A stretch of 64,000 nucleotides of DNA from Alphaproteobacteria bacterium (GTDB taxonomy: Bacteria > Pseudomonadota > Alphaproteobacteria > Micropepsales > Micropepsaceae): positions 62,001-126,000 of the forward strand of contig JAGWJY010000001.1 in the NCBI GenBank assembly GCA_028865545.1, read 5' to 3'. Below the pieces are notes generated by a model, which did not search any database, had not been told where the DNA came from, and was given only the letters and a program-made list of their open reading frames with translations. Both the position numbers and the translations under genes were made by a program. Shown here piece by piece: positions 1-10,377 of this stretch; the first letter of the stretch is position 1, and each line of letters begins with the position of its first letter.

Positions 1-149
1 GGGTCGGGCACCGCCACGTCGCCGACATTCGGCTCGATAGTGCAGAAAGGATAGTTCGCCGCCTGTGCGGCCGCGGTCTGCGTCAACGCGTTGAAAAGCG
101 TCGATTTTCCGACATTCGGCAGGCCGACGATGCCGCATTTGAATCCCAT
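1..149 (-). CDS. ychF: Redox-regulated ATPase/GTPase YchF, N-terminal part (runs off the window edge)
   Basis: Reverse translation [51 protein letters not shown]-loop GLPNVGKST typical of YchF; overlaps the pth stop (TGATG). Confidence 0.93.
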   Translation of the reverse strand, partial: MGFKCGIVGLPNVGKSTLFNALTQTAAAQAANYPFCTIEPNVGDVAVPD

Positions 150-772
150 CAGCTTTTGTCTTTCTCGATTTCCGGCTTCGGCTTATGCGCAGGCGGGTTC
201 TGGATCAACGCCACCTTGTTCATGAAGCCGATCATGTCGTTTTCCGCAAGCAGCGGTGCGGCCTCGGCGATGGCCGACAGCATCGGTATCAACCAATCCT
301 CGTCGGCCTTGGAGAAATTCTGCAGCACATGGCCGTGCACGCGCTCCCGGCCGCCGGGATGTCCGACGCCGAGGCGGATGCGGCGGTAGTCCGGGCCAAG
401 CACGGAGGTGATCGAGCGCAGACCATTGTGCCCGGCGTCGCCGCCGCCCGTCTTGGCCTTCAGCTTGGCGGCCGCGAGATCAATCTCGTCATGCATGACG
501 ACGACGGCCGACGGCGGCAGTTTCAGGAACCGCGCCGCGGCCCCGACCGAAAGCCCGCTATCGTTCATGTAGGTCATCGGCTTCAGCAGATAGGTCTTGC
601 GCCGTGCCAACTTTCCCTCGGCGATCATGCCCTGATACTTCGCGCGCCACGGACCGAAGTCGTAGCTCTCGTGAATCGTGTCTACGGCCATGAAGCCCGC
701 ATTGTGGCGGTTGCGCGCGTATTGCGCGCCGGGGTTCCCCAAGCCGGCGATGAGCAGCGGTGTATCCGACAT
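149..772 (-). CDS. pth: Peptidyl-tRNA hydrolase
   Basis: [25 protein letters not shown] and [13 protein letters not shown] motifs; next to ychF and rplY. Confidence 0.96.
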   Translation of the reverse strand: MSDTPLLIAGLGNPGAQYARNRHNAGFMAVDTIHESYDFGPWRAKYQGMIAEGKLARRKTYLLKPMTYMNDSGLSVGAAARFLKLPPSAVVVMHDEIDLAAAKLKAKTGGGDAGHNGLRSITSVLGPDYRRIRLGVGHPGGRERVHGHVLQNFSKADEDWLIPMLSAIAEAAPLLAENDMIGFMNKVALIQNPPAHKPKPEIEKDKS

Positions 773-805
773 CCTGCGAGATTACCCGCGAAGCGGTGCC
801 TCGGA

Positions 806-1537
806 CTACTTTTTCTCCGGAGCCTTGGCACCGGCGGCCGGCGCAGCGGCACCAGCGGCAGGCGCGGCGCCAGGTGCAGCGGCGCCTTCGGCGGGCGCGG
901 CCCCTTCCTCGGCTGCCGGAGCGGAAGCAGCCGCGGCGGCGGCGGCAGCAGCGGCGCGCTGTTCTTCGATGACGTGCGTCGGCGCGACAATGGAGGCCAC
1001 CGTGAAATCGCGGTCGATCGTCGGCCGCACACCTTCCGGCAGTTTGAAGGCCGAGATGTGCAGCGAATCGCGGATGTCCATGCCGGACAGATCACCCTCA
1101 ATGAAGTCGGGAATGTTGTCGGCAGGACAGATTAGCTCGACTTCGTGGCGCACGATATTGAGCACGCCGCCGAGCTTGATGCCGGGCGAGCTTTCGCGGC
1201 CCACGAAACGGACCGGAATGGCGAGACGCACGGTGGCGCCTTCTTCAAGCCGCATGAAATCGACATGCACCGGACGATCGGTCACCGGATCGAGCTGCAG
1301 CGCACGCGGAATCACGCGCGTCTTCTTGCCGCCGGTGTCGAGCATGAACAGGGTCGTGAGGAACGAGCCGCGATCCACGAAACGGCCCAGCGTCTGCGCG
1401 TCGACGGCGATGGGCTCCGGCTCCGCGCTGCCGCCATACACGATGGCAGGGATTTTGCCGTTGCGGCGGGCCTGATAGGCCGGGCCCTTGCCCGTGCCGC
1501 CGCGCACTTCAGCGCTGAGTTCCTGGATCTGGCGCAT
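806..1537 (-). CDS. rplY: 50S ribosomal protein L25/general stress protein Ctc, with long Ala/Pro-rich C-terminal tail
   Basis: MRQIQELSAEVRGGTGKGPAYQARRNGKIPAIVYGG; start placed internal to the ORF track start. Confidence 0.92.
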   Translation of the reverse strand: MRQIQELSAEVRGGTGKGPAYQARRNGKIPAIVYGGSAEPEPIAVDAQTLGRFVDRGSFLTTLFMLDTGGKKTRVIPRALQLDPVTDRPVHVDFMRLEEGATVRLAIPVRFVGRESSPGIKLGGVLNIVRHEVELICPADNIPDFIEGDLSGMDIRDSLHISAFKLPEGVRPTIDRDFTVASIVAPTHVIEEQRAAAAAAAAAASAPAAEEGAAPAEGAAAPGAAPAAGAAAPAAGAKAPEKK

Positions 1538-1642
1538 GCTCGTAAGTCCTTGTTTTTCCAGCAATTTACAAAAGCTGGAGGGCCATTTTGCAGCCGCAAA
1601 GGGCAGGCTTGTAGCGGATGGACGCGGTTGGCGCAACCGGCC

Positions 1643-2005
1643 TTAGATTCGGACGCCGGTGGGCGCCGTATAGACGTCGGAGCGGACATTGCCGGTATTC
1701 ACCACTTCGGCCCGCTCGAAAATGATGACCTCGGCCTCCTTGTCGGCCGCGGTGCGATGCTCGACACCCTTCGGCACAACGATCATGTCCCCGGGCTCCA
1801 TGTCCACGATGCGGTCACGGAACTCGACGCGGAAGCGGCCGCGCCAGACCAGGAACATCTCTTCGCTGTCGTCATGATGATGCCAGGGAAAGACGCCCTG
1901 AACCTTGACGAGCTTGATCTCCTGGCCGTTCACGGCGGCAACCAGCTTGGGCCGCCAATGTTCGGAGAACGACGCGAACTTCTCGATCAGAGTGATTTTT
2001 TCCAT
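1643..2005 (-). CDS. Cupin-domain protein
   Basis: HHHDDSEEMFLVWRGRFRVEF..DMEPGDMIVVPKGVEHRT cupin motifs. Confidence 0.85.
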   Translation of the reverse strand: MEKITLIEKFASFSEHWRPKLVAAVNGQEIKLVKVQGVFPWHHHDDSEEMFLVWRGRFRVEFRDRIVDMEPGDMIVVPKGVEHRTAADKEAEVIIFERAEVVNTGNVRSDVYTAPTGVRI

Positions 2006-2013
2006 CACCGGCC

Positions 2014-3075
2014 TCAGCGCGCGCGATCGTCCAGCACATCCTCGATATAGATCTTCTGGACCAACACCGAGAGGGCGACCGTCAACGGCGTCGCCAGCAC
2101 CGCCCCCCAAATCCCAAACAAGGGGCTGAAGACCAGGATCGCCAACAAGTTCATCACCGGCGGCAGCGACACCGTCCAGCGCTGCAGAAGCGGTTGGCTG
2201 ATATTACCCTCGATGGTCAGCACGATCAGGTAAACAATGAGCGCGTAGAGCGCCAGGATCGGCTTCACGCTCAGCGCCAGCAGCAGGCCAGGAACCATTG
2301 CGATGAACGGGCCTATATAAGGAACGAATACGGCCACGCCTGAGAGAACGGCCAACGCCAGCGGCAGCGGCACGCCGATCATCCACATACCGAGCCCGGT
2401 CATCACACCAAGCAACAGCATGTCGAGCGTCATGCCGATCAACCATTTGCGCAGCGACTCGCCCATGGCATTGAGAATCTGGCGCGCCCGCGTACGACGG
2501 CGCGGCGGCACCAGTCGGAGTACGCCGGCGATGTAGGTCGGCGGGTCGGCCGCGAAATAAATGCCGACGAACAACACCAAGATAACTTCGCCAATGCCGC
2601 CCAACACGCCGCCAGCGATCGGCAAGGCGCCGAACAGACGGACCGCCGCGTCCGTCGAACTTTCCATCGCACTCAGTATTTCACGCCCCGACACGGTACC
2701 ATTGAGCCAGGTGCGCGCGGCCTCCACGGCACCAGGAATCTGATCGACGAGGGAGGAGAATTGCTCGCTGGCCAGCGTGCCGAAGAAATCAAAAAAGGCG
2801 AAGGCGACGATGGCGAGCGCTACCGTGGTGATCAGCAGTGAAATGCGGTCGGGAACGTGTAAGTAGCGTCTGAGCGGTTCGGAAAGGTTGCGCAGGATCA
2901 CCGCCACCAGAACGCCGCCGAAGATCAGAATAAGCACCAGGGAGACGCGCCACAGCGCCAGCAGCAGCACGATGATCGCCGCTGCGACCAGCACGCGGCG
3001 CACGAACATGGCTTCCGCAGAAGGTGCGTGCGGAATATGGCCGGCCGGTACGTCGTAGTCTTCGGATTTGTTCAT
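2014..3075 (-). CDS. AI-2E family transporter (PerM-like)
   Basis: Multiple TM helices; GNISQPLLQRWTVSLPPVMNLLAILVFSPLFGIWGAVLATPLTVAL C-terminal family signature. Confidence 0.85.
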   Translation of the reverse strand: MNKSEDYDVPAGHIPHAPSAEAMFVRRVLVAAAIIVLLLALWRVSLVLILIFGGVLVAVILRNLSEPLRRYLHVPDRISLLITTVALAIVAFAFFDFFGTLASEQFSSLVDQIPGAVEAARTWLNGTVSGREILSAMESSTDAAVRLFGALPIAGGVLGGIGEVILVLFVGIYFAADPPTYIAGVLRLVPPRRRTRARQILNAMGESLRKWLIGMTLDMLLLGVMTGLGMWMIGVPLPLALAVLSGVAVFVPYIGPFIAMVPGLLLALSVKPILALYALIVYLIVLTIEGNISQPLLQRWTVSLPPVMNLLAILVFSPLFGIWGAVLATPLTVALSVLVQKIYIEDVLDDRAR

Positions 3076-3083
3076 CCGGGCGC

Positions 3084-3428
3084 TCAGCGAATCCGAGCCG
3101 AGGATACACGTTTTTCCCCGGGTTTTGAGGGTGGCGCGGCAGATTCCCAGGCTTCACGGATCAATGCTGCCAATTCCTTCGCGGGAACCCGCTTCAGCTG
3201 GACGATCACTTCGGCCGTTTTGCCCCACATGAATTTGACGAAGGTCTCGGGATCGGCCTCGAACAGGAATTCCCTGCGCTCGGGCGGCAGGTGCAGATAG
3301 AGCCCGTCGGGCCGAACGACGGCAAAGATGCGCTTTTTTGTGCGGAAGGCCGCTCTGCCCCAATGTTCGACTTCGTTAACTCCCTCCAGTGCCAGGGCAA
3401 TCTTGCGGACATCGGCGGGCGTGGACAT
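3084..3428 (-). CDS. MmcQ/YjbR family DNA-binding protein
   Basis: VRKIALALEGVNEVEHWGRAAFRTKKRIFAVV...LPPERREFLFEADPETF. Confidence 0.8.
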   Translation of the reverse strand: MSTPADVRKIALALEGVNEVEHWGRAAFRTKKRIFAVVRPDGLYLHLPPERREFLFEADPETFVKFMWGKTAEVIVQLKRVPAKELAALIREAWESAAPPSKPGEKRVSSARIR

Positions 3429-3457
3429 CAGCGCCTACGGGGAAAAGGGGGGCAATT

Positions 3458-4393
3458 TCAATCAAACAAACTGGACACGCTCTCTTCGTTGTTGATGCGA
3501 CGCATGGCTTCCGCGATCAGCGGCGCGATGGAGATGCGGCGGATATTGGCGCATTTGCGCACATCATCGGTTGCGGCGATGGAGTCGGTGACCACCATCG
3601 ATTTCAGCGCCGAAGATTGGATCCGTGCCACCGCGCCGCCCGACAGCACGCCGTGGGTGGCATAGGCGCAGACATCCTTGGCGCCGGCCTTCATCAACGC
3701 CTCGGCGGCATTGCAGATCGTGCCGGCGGAATCGACGATATCGTCAACGAGGATGCAGGAGCGGCCTTCGACGTCGCCGATGATGTTCATCACTTCGGAC
3801 TCGCCGGCGCGTTCACGCCGCTTGTCGACGATGGCGAGATCGGCGCCGATGCGCTTGGCCAGCGCGCGGGCGCGCACCACGCCGCCGACATCGGGGGAGA
3901 CCACCATCAGATGGTCTCCGAGGCCGAGATAATCCTTGATGTCTTTTACGATCACCGGCATCGCGTAGAGATTGTCGGTGGGAATGTCGAAGAAGCCCTG
4001 GATCTGACCGGCATGCAGATCGACGGTCAGCACGCGGTTGGCGCCGGCCTGGGTGATGAGATTGGCCACCAGCTTGGCCGAGATCGGCGTGCGTGGGCCG
4101 ACCTTGCGGTCCTGGCGCGCATAACCGAAGTAAGGGATCACCGCCGTAATGCGCCGCGCCGAAGCGCGCCTGAGCGCATCGATGATGATCAGCAGCTCCA
4201 TAAGATTGTCGTTGGCGGGGAAACTGGTCGACTGAATGACGAACATGTCCTCGCCGCGGACGTTCTCCTGGATTTCGACGAAGATCTCCATATCGGCGAA
4301 GCGCCGCACCACGGCCTTGGTCATGGGCAACTTCAGGTACTGGCCCATGGCTTCGGTCAGCGGCCGGTTGGAATTGCCCGCAAGCAGTTTCAT
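3458..4393 (-). CDS. prs: Ribose-phosphate pyrophosphokinase
   Basis: [16 protein letters not shown]...[68 protein letters not shown] loop. Confidence 0.97.
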   Translation of the reverse strand: MKLLAGNSNRPLTEAMGQYLKLPMTKAVVRRFADMEIFVEIQENVRGEDMFVIQSTSFPANDNLMELLIIIDALRRASARRITAVIPYFGYARQDRKVGPRTPISAKLVANLITQAGANRVLTVDLHAGQIQGFFDIPTDNLYAMPVIVKDIKDYLGLGDHLMVVSPDVGGVVRARALAKRIGADLAIVDKRRERAGESEVMNIIGDVEGRSCILVDDIVDSAGTICNAAEALMKAGAKDVCAYATHGVLSGGAVARIQSSALKSMVVTDSIAATDDVRKCANIRRISIAPLIAEAMRRINNEESVSSLFD

Positions 4394-4493
4394 GCCCCGG
4401 GTTCCCTTTGATTCTCCCATGGCCGCCGCACCCCGTTGTTGTGACGTTTTGATGACCGGCTTTTAGCAAGGGGGCTGGGGCGGGTAAACGCCT

Positions 4494-5189
4494 TTATCGT
4501 GACAACCAGCGAAAAGCCTTGCGAACGAATTCCGTGCCGTTTTCACGTGCTATTTCGCCATGCGCCATGACGACCTGCCGAGGCGCAAACGCAAGAATGC
4601 GCTCCAGCGCCCGTCGTGCCTGGTCCCGCCGCCAGAAGGTCGCACGCCATTCGCGCGGCGCGCCGCCGGGCGGGCCGATGATTCCATCCATGCGGGTAAC
4701 GACGGCACGCCAACCCTTGAACCAGTCGGACCGGAAATTTTCGATCAGATCGGCGAAGATTACCGTGCGGCTGGCGCGATGGAGAAAGACGATCTCGGTC
4801 ATGATGAAGCTGCCACGCATCGCCACCTGATCGATGTCATCCGCCCAGGCGGGTTCCGGCGCGTCACCCAGCACCGCGTCGAAACGCAGATCGCGCCGGC
4901 GTTTCGGCAGGCCGGGCGACGCATAAAGCCGCGCCAATGGATAAGCATCCTTCCATTCCCCGAGGAAAAGATGATGGATAGCGTTGGGCGAAACCAGATG
5001 CGCCACCGGGCCCAGGGCGTCGACTTCGGCGCGCAGCGCGTCGTTCAGCGCGATCGGCGACCATACGAACAACGTGCCATCTCTGAGGCGGATCACCGCC
5101 ATACGCGTCGGATAAGGGAAGCTGTAGAAATCGACGACCGGACCTTCCGCGATCCAGATGTCGCTGCCGAAGGGGAGGAGTATCGTCAT
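4494..5189 (-). CDS. DUF4336 domain-containing protein
   Basis: LVSPNAIHHLFLGEWKDAYPLARLYASPGL.. characteristic of the family. Confidence 0.75.
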   Translation of the reverse strand: MTILLPFGSDIWIAEGPVVDFYSFPYPTRMAVIRLRDGTLFVWSPIALNDALRAEVDALGPVAHLVSPNAIHHLFLGEWKDAYPLARLYASPGLPKRRRDLRFDAVLGDAPEPAWADDIDQVAMRGSFIMTEIVFLHRASRTVIFADLIENFRSDWFKGWRAVVTRMDGIIGPPGGAPREWRATFWRRDQARRALERILAFAPRQVVMAHGEIARENGTEFVRKAFRWLSR

Positions 5190-5953
5190 GGCGACAGAGC
5201 GATGGCCGAGATTTCGCGGCCATAGTCCTTTTCGCCTTTGTGTGTCGTACGACGGTAGCTGTAGAAATCGTCCGCGCGGGCGTAGGTGCAGACGCCCAAC
5301 GGCTCGACATTGACGACGCCAGCATCGTCCAACTGGAACGCGACATAGGCTTCGAGATCGAAGCGGAAATAGCCCTCGCGCGTATTGGGCACGAAGAACC
5401 GCGCATTTGCGGGATCGGCACGCAGGAAACCGGCGCGGAATTCACCGCCCACTTCATAGTTCGCCTGAGAGATGCACGGTCCGATGGCCGCAACAATGCG
5501 CCCCCGCATCGCGCCGAGTTTCTCCATCGCCGCAACGGTCGCCGCAACGACGCCGCCTTGCGCTCCTTTCCAGCCGGCGTGCGCCGCACCGATCACGCCG
5601 GCACCTGAGTCGGCGAAAAGCACAGGAGCACAGTCCGCCGTCAGGATACCGAGCGCGATGCCCGGCACGTTCGTCACCATCGCGTCGGCCTGTGGTGCTT
5701 CGCCGGTATTCCAGGCGGCGGTGACCGGAACGACTTTGGGACTGTGGATTTGATAGAGCGTGGCCAATTGCAGGTCCGTGCCGAGTGTCGCGACGGCGCG
5801 GCAGCGGTTCTCGATCACCTTCGCACGGTCATCGTCCGAGCCAGGGCCGCAATTGAGCGAAGTGTAGATGCCGTCCGATACACCACCTTTTCGTCCGAAA
5901 AAGCCGTGAACGACGCGCGGCAGGGAAAGATTCTCGGCGCGAAGAAGGAGCAT
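5186..5953 (-). CDS. pgeF: Peptidoglycan editing factor PgeF (YfiH/laccase domain)
   Basis: TADCAPVLFADSGAGVIGAAHAGWKGAQGGV and AIGPCISQANYEVG motifs. Confidence 0.92.
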   Translation of the reverse strand: MLLLRAENLSLPRVVHGFFGRKGGVSDGIYTSLNCGPGSDDDRAKVIENRCRAVATLGTDLQLATLYQIHSPKVVPVTAAWNTGEAPQADAMVTNVPGIALGILTADCAPVLFADSGAGVIGAAHAGWKGAQGGVVAATVAAMEKLGAMRGRIVAAIGPCISQANYEVGGEFRAGFLRADPANARFFVPNTREGYFRFDLEAYVAFQLDDAGVVNVEPLGVCTYARADDFYSYRRTTHKGEKDYGREISAIALSP

Positions 5954-5987
5954 GATTCAGCGATAGCACATCCGCTGCAGCGGCTCA

Positions 5988-7061
5988 TCAAAATCCAGGC
6001 AACGGCGCTGCATTTTTCGCCGCGATCGCCAGCACCTTGAACAGCGCACCCATCTTTTCCGGGTTTACCAGCCGGTCGACCGCGTCGGCGATGCCGCGCG
6101 CCTGTGTCGGATTGGCGATCATCAGCTGCTCGGCGCGCGGCCCAATTCCCAGATCTGCCAGGAAATTGCACTGGGTGACGGGGCCGTAGGCCGCCGCACC
6201 GCCATTCTGTGCCGCCTTGGCCAATGCGCGGAAGTCGACATGTGCCGACAGATCGCTTTCGCCGGGCTCGGCGAGCACCTCGGCGAATTTGTGACCGGCG
6301 ACGGCCTGCAGCGTCTCGCCGAAGCCGGGTTGATCGTAGCCGTAATCGATGATCAGTGCCGCGCCGCCTTTTGCGGCAATTGCGGCGGCAATTTCTTCGG
6401 TGAGTGCCAGCGCTGCCGGCGCGGTTTCGTAGACGCCGCCATCCGGCGCCGCCGCACGATCGGGCGGAATCATCGATGGCGGTACGGGGGCGGGTGCGAG
6501 CGCGAAAGCGAGCGCGCCGTTCTCTGCCGTCACCATCCGCTCGTGCCAGCCGTGCGCGGTCTTCACGAATTGCCGCACGGGCAGGCAATCGAAGAATTCA
6601 TTCGCCAGCAGGAACAGCGGCCGGTCGGTCAGCGTGCTGTCGAAATGTTTGCACCAGGAAATGTCGACTGCAGATGTCTTCAACCTGTCTCTTTGCAGCG
6701 ATTCCAAAATGGGGCTGGCTTCCACCAGCGTGACTTCCGCTTCGGCGAGGAAATCCGGCGCTGCAGCAGCGATGGCGCGCAACGCGTCGGCCATCAGCGT
6801 GCCGCGCCCAGGGCCCAGCTCCACGAGCCGCGCGCCGTCGGGGCGCCCCTGATCATGCCAAGCCTGCACCGTCCACAACCCCAGCAGTTCGCCAAAGGTC
6901 TGGCTGATTTCCGGCGCGGTGATGAAATCGCCGCCGATAGGATCGCGCGCGCCATACGTGCCACCTGCAGGATCATGCAAGCACAGCGTCATGAACTGTG
7001 CGACCGAAAGAGGACCCTCGACGGCGATCAGACTCGCGATGCGTGTCGCGAGCGCGTTCAT
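5988..7061 (-). CDS. SAM-dependent methyltransferase, MidA/NDUFAF7 family
   Basis: YGARDPIGGDFITAPEISQTFGELLGLW; LVELGPGRGTLMADALR; overlaps lgt start. Confidence 0.88.
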   Translation of the reverse strand: MNALATRIASLIAVEGPLSVAQFMTLCLHDPAGGTYGARDPIGGDFITAPEISQTFGELLGLWTVQAWHDQGRPDGARLVELGPGRGTLMADALRAIAAAAPDFLAEAEVTLVEASPILESLQRDRLKTSAVDISWCKHFDSTLTDRPLFLLANEFFDCLPVRQFVKTAHGWHERMVTAENGALAFALAPAPVPPSMIPPDRAAAPDGGVYETAPAALALTEEIAAAIAAKGGAALIIDYGYDQPGFGETLQAVAGHKFAEVLAEPGESDLSAHVDFRALAKAAQNGGAAAYGPVTQCNFLADLGIGPRAEQLMIANPTQARGIADAVDRLVNPEKMGALFKVLAIAAKNAAPLPGF

Positions 7062-7957
7062 GCCTTTTTCGCAGCCGGCTTGCGCAGCGCGTGCCAGAAA
7101 AAGAAGCCGGCGACGAGCCACATCGGAATGCTCAGCGCCATGCCCATGCTGAACCAGCCATAAATCATCGACTCGGAATCGCGGAAGAATTCCACAAAAA
7201 AGCGCGCCGCGCCGTAGCCGGCGAAGAAGACGCCCGTGACAAGGCCGGGACGTTCATGCAGGCGGAAGCGGCGGATGCAGAACTGCAGGATCAGGAACAG
7301 CACAATACCTTCAAGAGCCGCTTCGTAGAGCTGGCTGGGATGGCGCGGCTGCGCGGTCTCGGCCCGCGGAAAGACCATGGCCCAGGGGACATTTGTCGGC
7401 TTGCCCCACAACTCGCCGTTGATGAAGTTGGCGATGCGGCCGAAGAACAGGCCGATTGGTGTTGCCGCAGCGAGCAAGTCGCCGATCACGAACATGTTGA
7501 GTTTGCGCTTGCGACAGAAGAGATAAAGCGCCACCACCACGCCGATCAACCCGCCATGGAATGACATGCCGCGCAGCTGCGGTACCCAACCGTTCCACTC
7601 CGCGAGCAGCAGCAACGGATTGTGCAGGTAGCCCATCGGCAGATTGCCGCAGTCGCGTCCCGTCCAGATGCCGCAGAAAATCGTGCCGTAGAAAAGGTCG
7701 TAGCCCAGCCGCCCGCCGACGATGACACCGAGCGTAACCCACACGAAGAGATCGCCGATGTCGTCGGCCGTCGCCGGCGACTTGCCCTTGAAGGGCGGAT
7801 TCTTCCAAAGGCTCGCCTGATGCAGCATCTTGACGATGAGCCACCAGCCGAGCAGCAGCCCGCTGATATAAGCCAAGGCATACCAGCGCACGGCAATCGG
7901 CCCCAGTTGAATCAGGACCGGATCGATCTGCGGGTAGGGGATAATGGCTGCAAGCAT
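7058..7957 (-). CDS. lgt: Prolipoprotein diacylglyceryl transferase
   Basis: GMSFHGGLIGVVVALYLFCRK..GRIANFINGELWGKPTNVPWAMVFP Lgt signature. Confidence 0.97.
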   Translation of the reverse strand: MLAAIIPYPQIDPVLIQLGPIAVRWYALAYISGLLLGWWLIVKMLHQASLWKNPPFKGKSPATADDIGDLFVWVTLGVIVGGRLGYDLFYGTIFCGIWTGRDCGNLPMGYLHNPLLLLAEWNGWVPQLRGMSFHGGLIGVVVALYLFCRKRKLNMFVIGDLLAAATPIGLFFGRIANFINGELWGKPTNVPWAMVFPRAETAQPRHPSQLYEAALEGIVLFLILQFCIRRFRLHERPGLVTGVFFAGYGAARFFVEFFRDSESMIYGWFSMGMALSIPMWLVAGFFFWHALRKPAAKKA

Positions 7958-8066
7958 CGGGCGTAAAACACGCTGCTTCGCTTAAGCATGTCAAGTATTG
8001 CTTCTGTCATATACTTGCCCCCCGCCGGTCGCCCGGTCATATAGGGGCAGGCCAAGGAGGCTCTCC

Positions 8067-8312
8067 ATGCAGACCGACAATCCGTTCCTCGACGGGCTGG
8101 CAAAAGTATTCACAGACGCCGCCGGCGCCGCACAGAGCGTACGCGCCGAAATCGACACCTTCGTGAAGCAGCGCCTGGAGAAACTGGTCGCCGACATGGA
8201 TTTCGTGCCCCGCGAGGAGTTCGAAGCAGTAAAGGCCATGGCCGCCAAGGCGCGCAGCGAAAACGAGCAGCTCGAGGCGCGCGTCGCAGCGCTGGAGCGG
8301 CGGAATCCATGA
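8067..8312 (+). CDS. ubiK: Accessory factor UbiK family protein (BMFP)
   Basis: MQTDNPFLDGLAKVFTDAAGAAQSVRAEIDTFVKQRLEKLVADMDFVPREEFEAVKAMA.. Confidence 0.88.
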   Translation: MQTDNPFLDGLAKVFTDAAGAAQSVRAEIDTFVKQRLEKLVADMDFVPREEFEAVKAMAAKARSENEQLEARVAALERRNP

Positions 8313-8492
8313 CCCATCACGCGGCGCAGCCCGACCGAGCGGCGCGCCGTGTGACGGTTAACCGAAATCTGTGAGTTGCTTTTTGTGTCCAAAGGGCAGG
8401 GCGGCGAGACTCTTGTCACCCCGCAAAATCTTGTGTCAGGTTGACACTCAACTGCTTCGTTTTGCGTCGCACGCCAGTTCCAGGAGCCAGGC

Positions 8493-8996
8493 ATGACTGT
8501 CACCCACCAGGACGAATCCGTCAGCCGCCCCCATCCGCTCGACATGCTGGAGCACACGGTGGAGGAGAATGGCTGGGCGTTCGAACGGTCCGGCCGCGAC
8601 GAATTGAATCTGTCCGTCGCCGGCCGCTGGTCCGATCATCATTTCAGCTTCACCTGGCGCGAGGATCTGCAGTCGCTGCACCTGTCCAGCGCCTTCGATA
8701 TGCGGGTGAAGGGCGAGACGCGGCTGGCCGACGTGGCGGCGCTGCTGATGTATGTGAATGCCAGGCTGTGGATCGGCCATTTCGATCTCTGGCCCGAGGA
8801 CGGCACCATCGTCTTCCGCCACGCCATGATCTTTCCGGATGCGCATGCCAGCCCGTCGCAAATGGAAGCGCTGCTGAATCTCGCGCTGGAAGCCTGCGAG
8901 CATTACTACCCGGCGTTCCAGTTCGTGTTGTGGGGCGGCAAGACCGCCGAAGAGGCCGTGGCCGCCGCAATCCTGGAGTGCGCGGGACAGGCCTGA
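8493..8996 (+). CDS. YbjN domain-containing protein
   Basis: ELNLSVAGRWSDHHFSFTWREDLQSLHLSSAFD.. and C-terminal AFQFVLWGGKTAEEAVAAAILECAG. Confidence 0.82.
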   Translation: MTVTHQDESVSRPHPLDMLEHTVEENGWAFERSGRDELNLSVAGRWSDHHFSFTWREDLQSLHLSSAFDMRVKGETRLADVAALLMYVNARLWIGHFDLWPEDGTIVFRHAMIFPDAHASPSQMEALLNLALEACEHYYPAFQFVLWGGKTAEEAVAAAILECAGQA

Positions 8997-9066
8997 CGGC
9001 GGACGTCAGCGCTCCGGGCTTGTCACGCCGAAGCGCGCAGCGCGAAGGCGGATGACGGAAAAATAA

Positions 9067-9870
9067 ATGAGTCAGCCCATTCTCCTTATCGGCGCCGGCC
9101 ACATGGGCAGCGCGCTCATCCGCGGCTGGATCAAGGCCGGGCTCGGCCCGATCACGGCCGTCGAACCGCATCCTTCGGCGCATCTGCGCAAGCTCGAGGG
9201 CCCGAATCTCGTCGCCGACCTCCGGAAGATTCCGCGCGAGCGCTGGCGTGCCTGCGTCGTGGCGCTCAAGCCGCAGGTCCTGCGAGCCGAGGCCGCGCAT
9301 CTCAAACCGGTGGCCGCCTCCGGCACGCTGATGATCTCCATCGCCGCCGGGACCAGCGTGGGCTTCATGGCGCAGCAGTGGGGCCGCAAGGCGCATATCG
9401 TTCGTGCCATGCCGAATATGCCGGGCGGCATCGACCGCGGCATCACCGCCCTCTACGCGGCGTCCACGGCCACCGCACGGGACCGTACCTTGGCGAAGTC
9501 GCTGCTGTCGGCGATAGGCCAGACCGTATGGCTGAAACGCGAGTCGCAGATTGACGCCGCGACGGCGGTGTCGGGCAGCGGTCCGGCCTATATCTTTGCC
9601 CTGGTCGAGGCCATGGAAGCGGCCGGCGTCGCCGCCGGACTGCCCCGCGCCACCGCGGCCATGCTGGCGCGCGCGACCGTCACTGGCTCCGGCGCCCTGC
9701 TCGATGCCGATAGGCGCGATGCCGCCGAACTTCGCCGCGACGTGGCGACCCCAGGCGGCACCACCGAAGCGGCGCTCAAAATACTGCTCGGCAAGGACGG
9801 TCTCGAGGCGCTGATGACGCGGGCCGTTGCCGCCGCCAAGGCGCGCGCCGAGGAATTGGGGCGGGGCTGA
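9067..9870 (+). CDS. proC: Pyrroline-5-carboxylate reductase
   Basis: LIGAGHMGSALIRGW; AMPNMPGGIDRGITALYA; SGSGPAYIFALVEAMEAAGVAAGLPR. Confidence 0.96.
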   Translation: MSQPILLIGAGHMGSALIRGWIKAGLGPITAVEPHPSAHLRKLEGPNLVADLRKIPRERWRACVVALKPQVLRAEAAHLKPVAASGTLMISIAAGTSVGFMAQQWGRKAHIVRAMPNMPGGIDRGITALYAASTATARDRTLAKSLLSAIGQTVWLKRESQIDAATAVSGSGPAYIFALVEAMEAAGVAAGLPRATAAMLARATVTGSGALLDADRRDAAELRRDVATPGGTTEAALKILLGKDGLEALMTRAVAAAKARAEELGRG

Positions 9871-10377
9871 CACCGGACTGCTTCGACGACAGGGCGGCGT
9901 CGCGTCCGGCGCGACTGGCTGATGTGGGAGACCGCTGCAAGTCTGTGGGCCATGATGCTGCTCGTCCTGGTCGCGACGGGTGCCGTCCCGCTGACGGCCT
10001 ATGCAACGCTTCTCGTGGTGGCATCCGGTGTGGCAGTCCTCAATCAAGTGCGGACGCCGGTCGCCCATCTGTGGGAAAACGACGGTGCGGCGATCAGCGT
10101 CACCGCCCAATATCTGGACAGCGTCAACGTCCCGCCGCCTGGACTTCTGCCGGCGCTGTGGGCTCCGGTGGGGTTGCGCTATCACGCGCTGCATCACCTT
10201 CTGCCCGGTGTACCCTATCACGCACTGGGCGAGGCGCACCGCAGGCTGTCTGACACTTTGCCACCGGCTTCATCGTTCTATCGTGCGAACTATAAGGGGC
10301 TCATCGCCTTACTGATGCGTTTGGTCCACGACTCGATGCAGGGCGGCCGGGCCCAAGGCTCGTCGTTTAGGACCTGA
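9871..10377 (+). pseudogene. 5'-truncated fatty acid desaturase (C-terminal half only)
   Basis: AQYLDSVNVPPPGLLPALWAPVGLRYHALHHLLPGVPYHALGEAHRRL retains only the last histidine box; frame opens directly after the proC stop. Confidence 0.7.
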
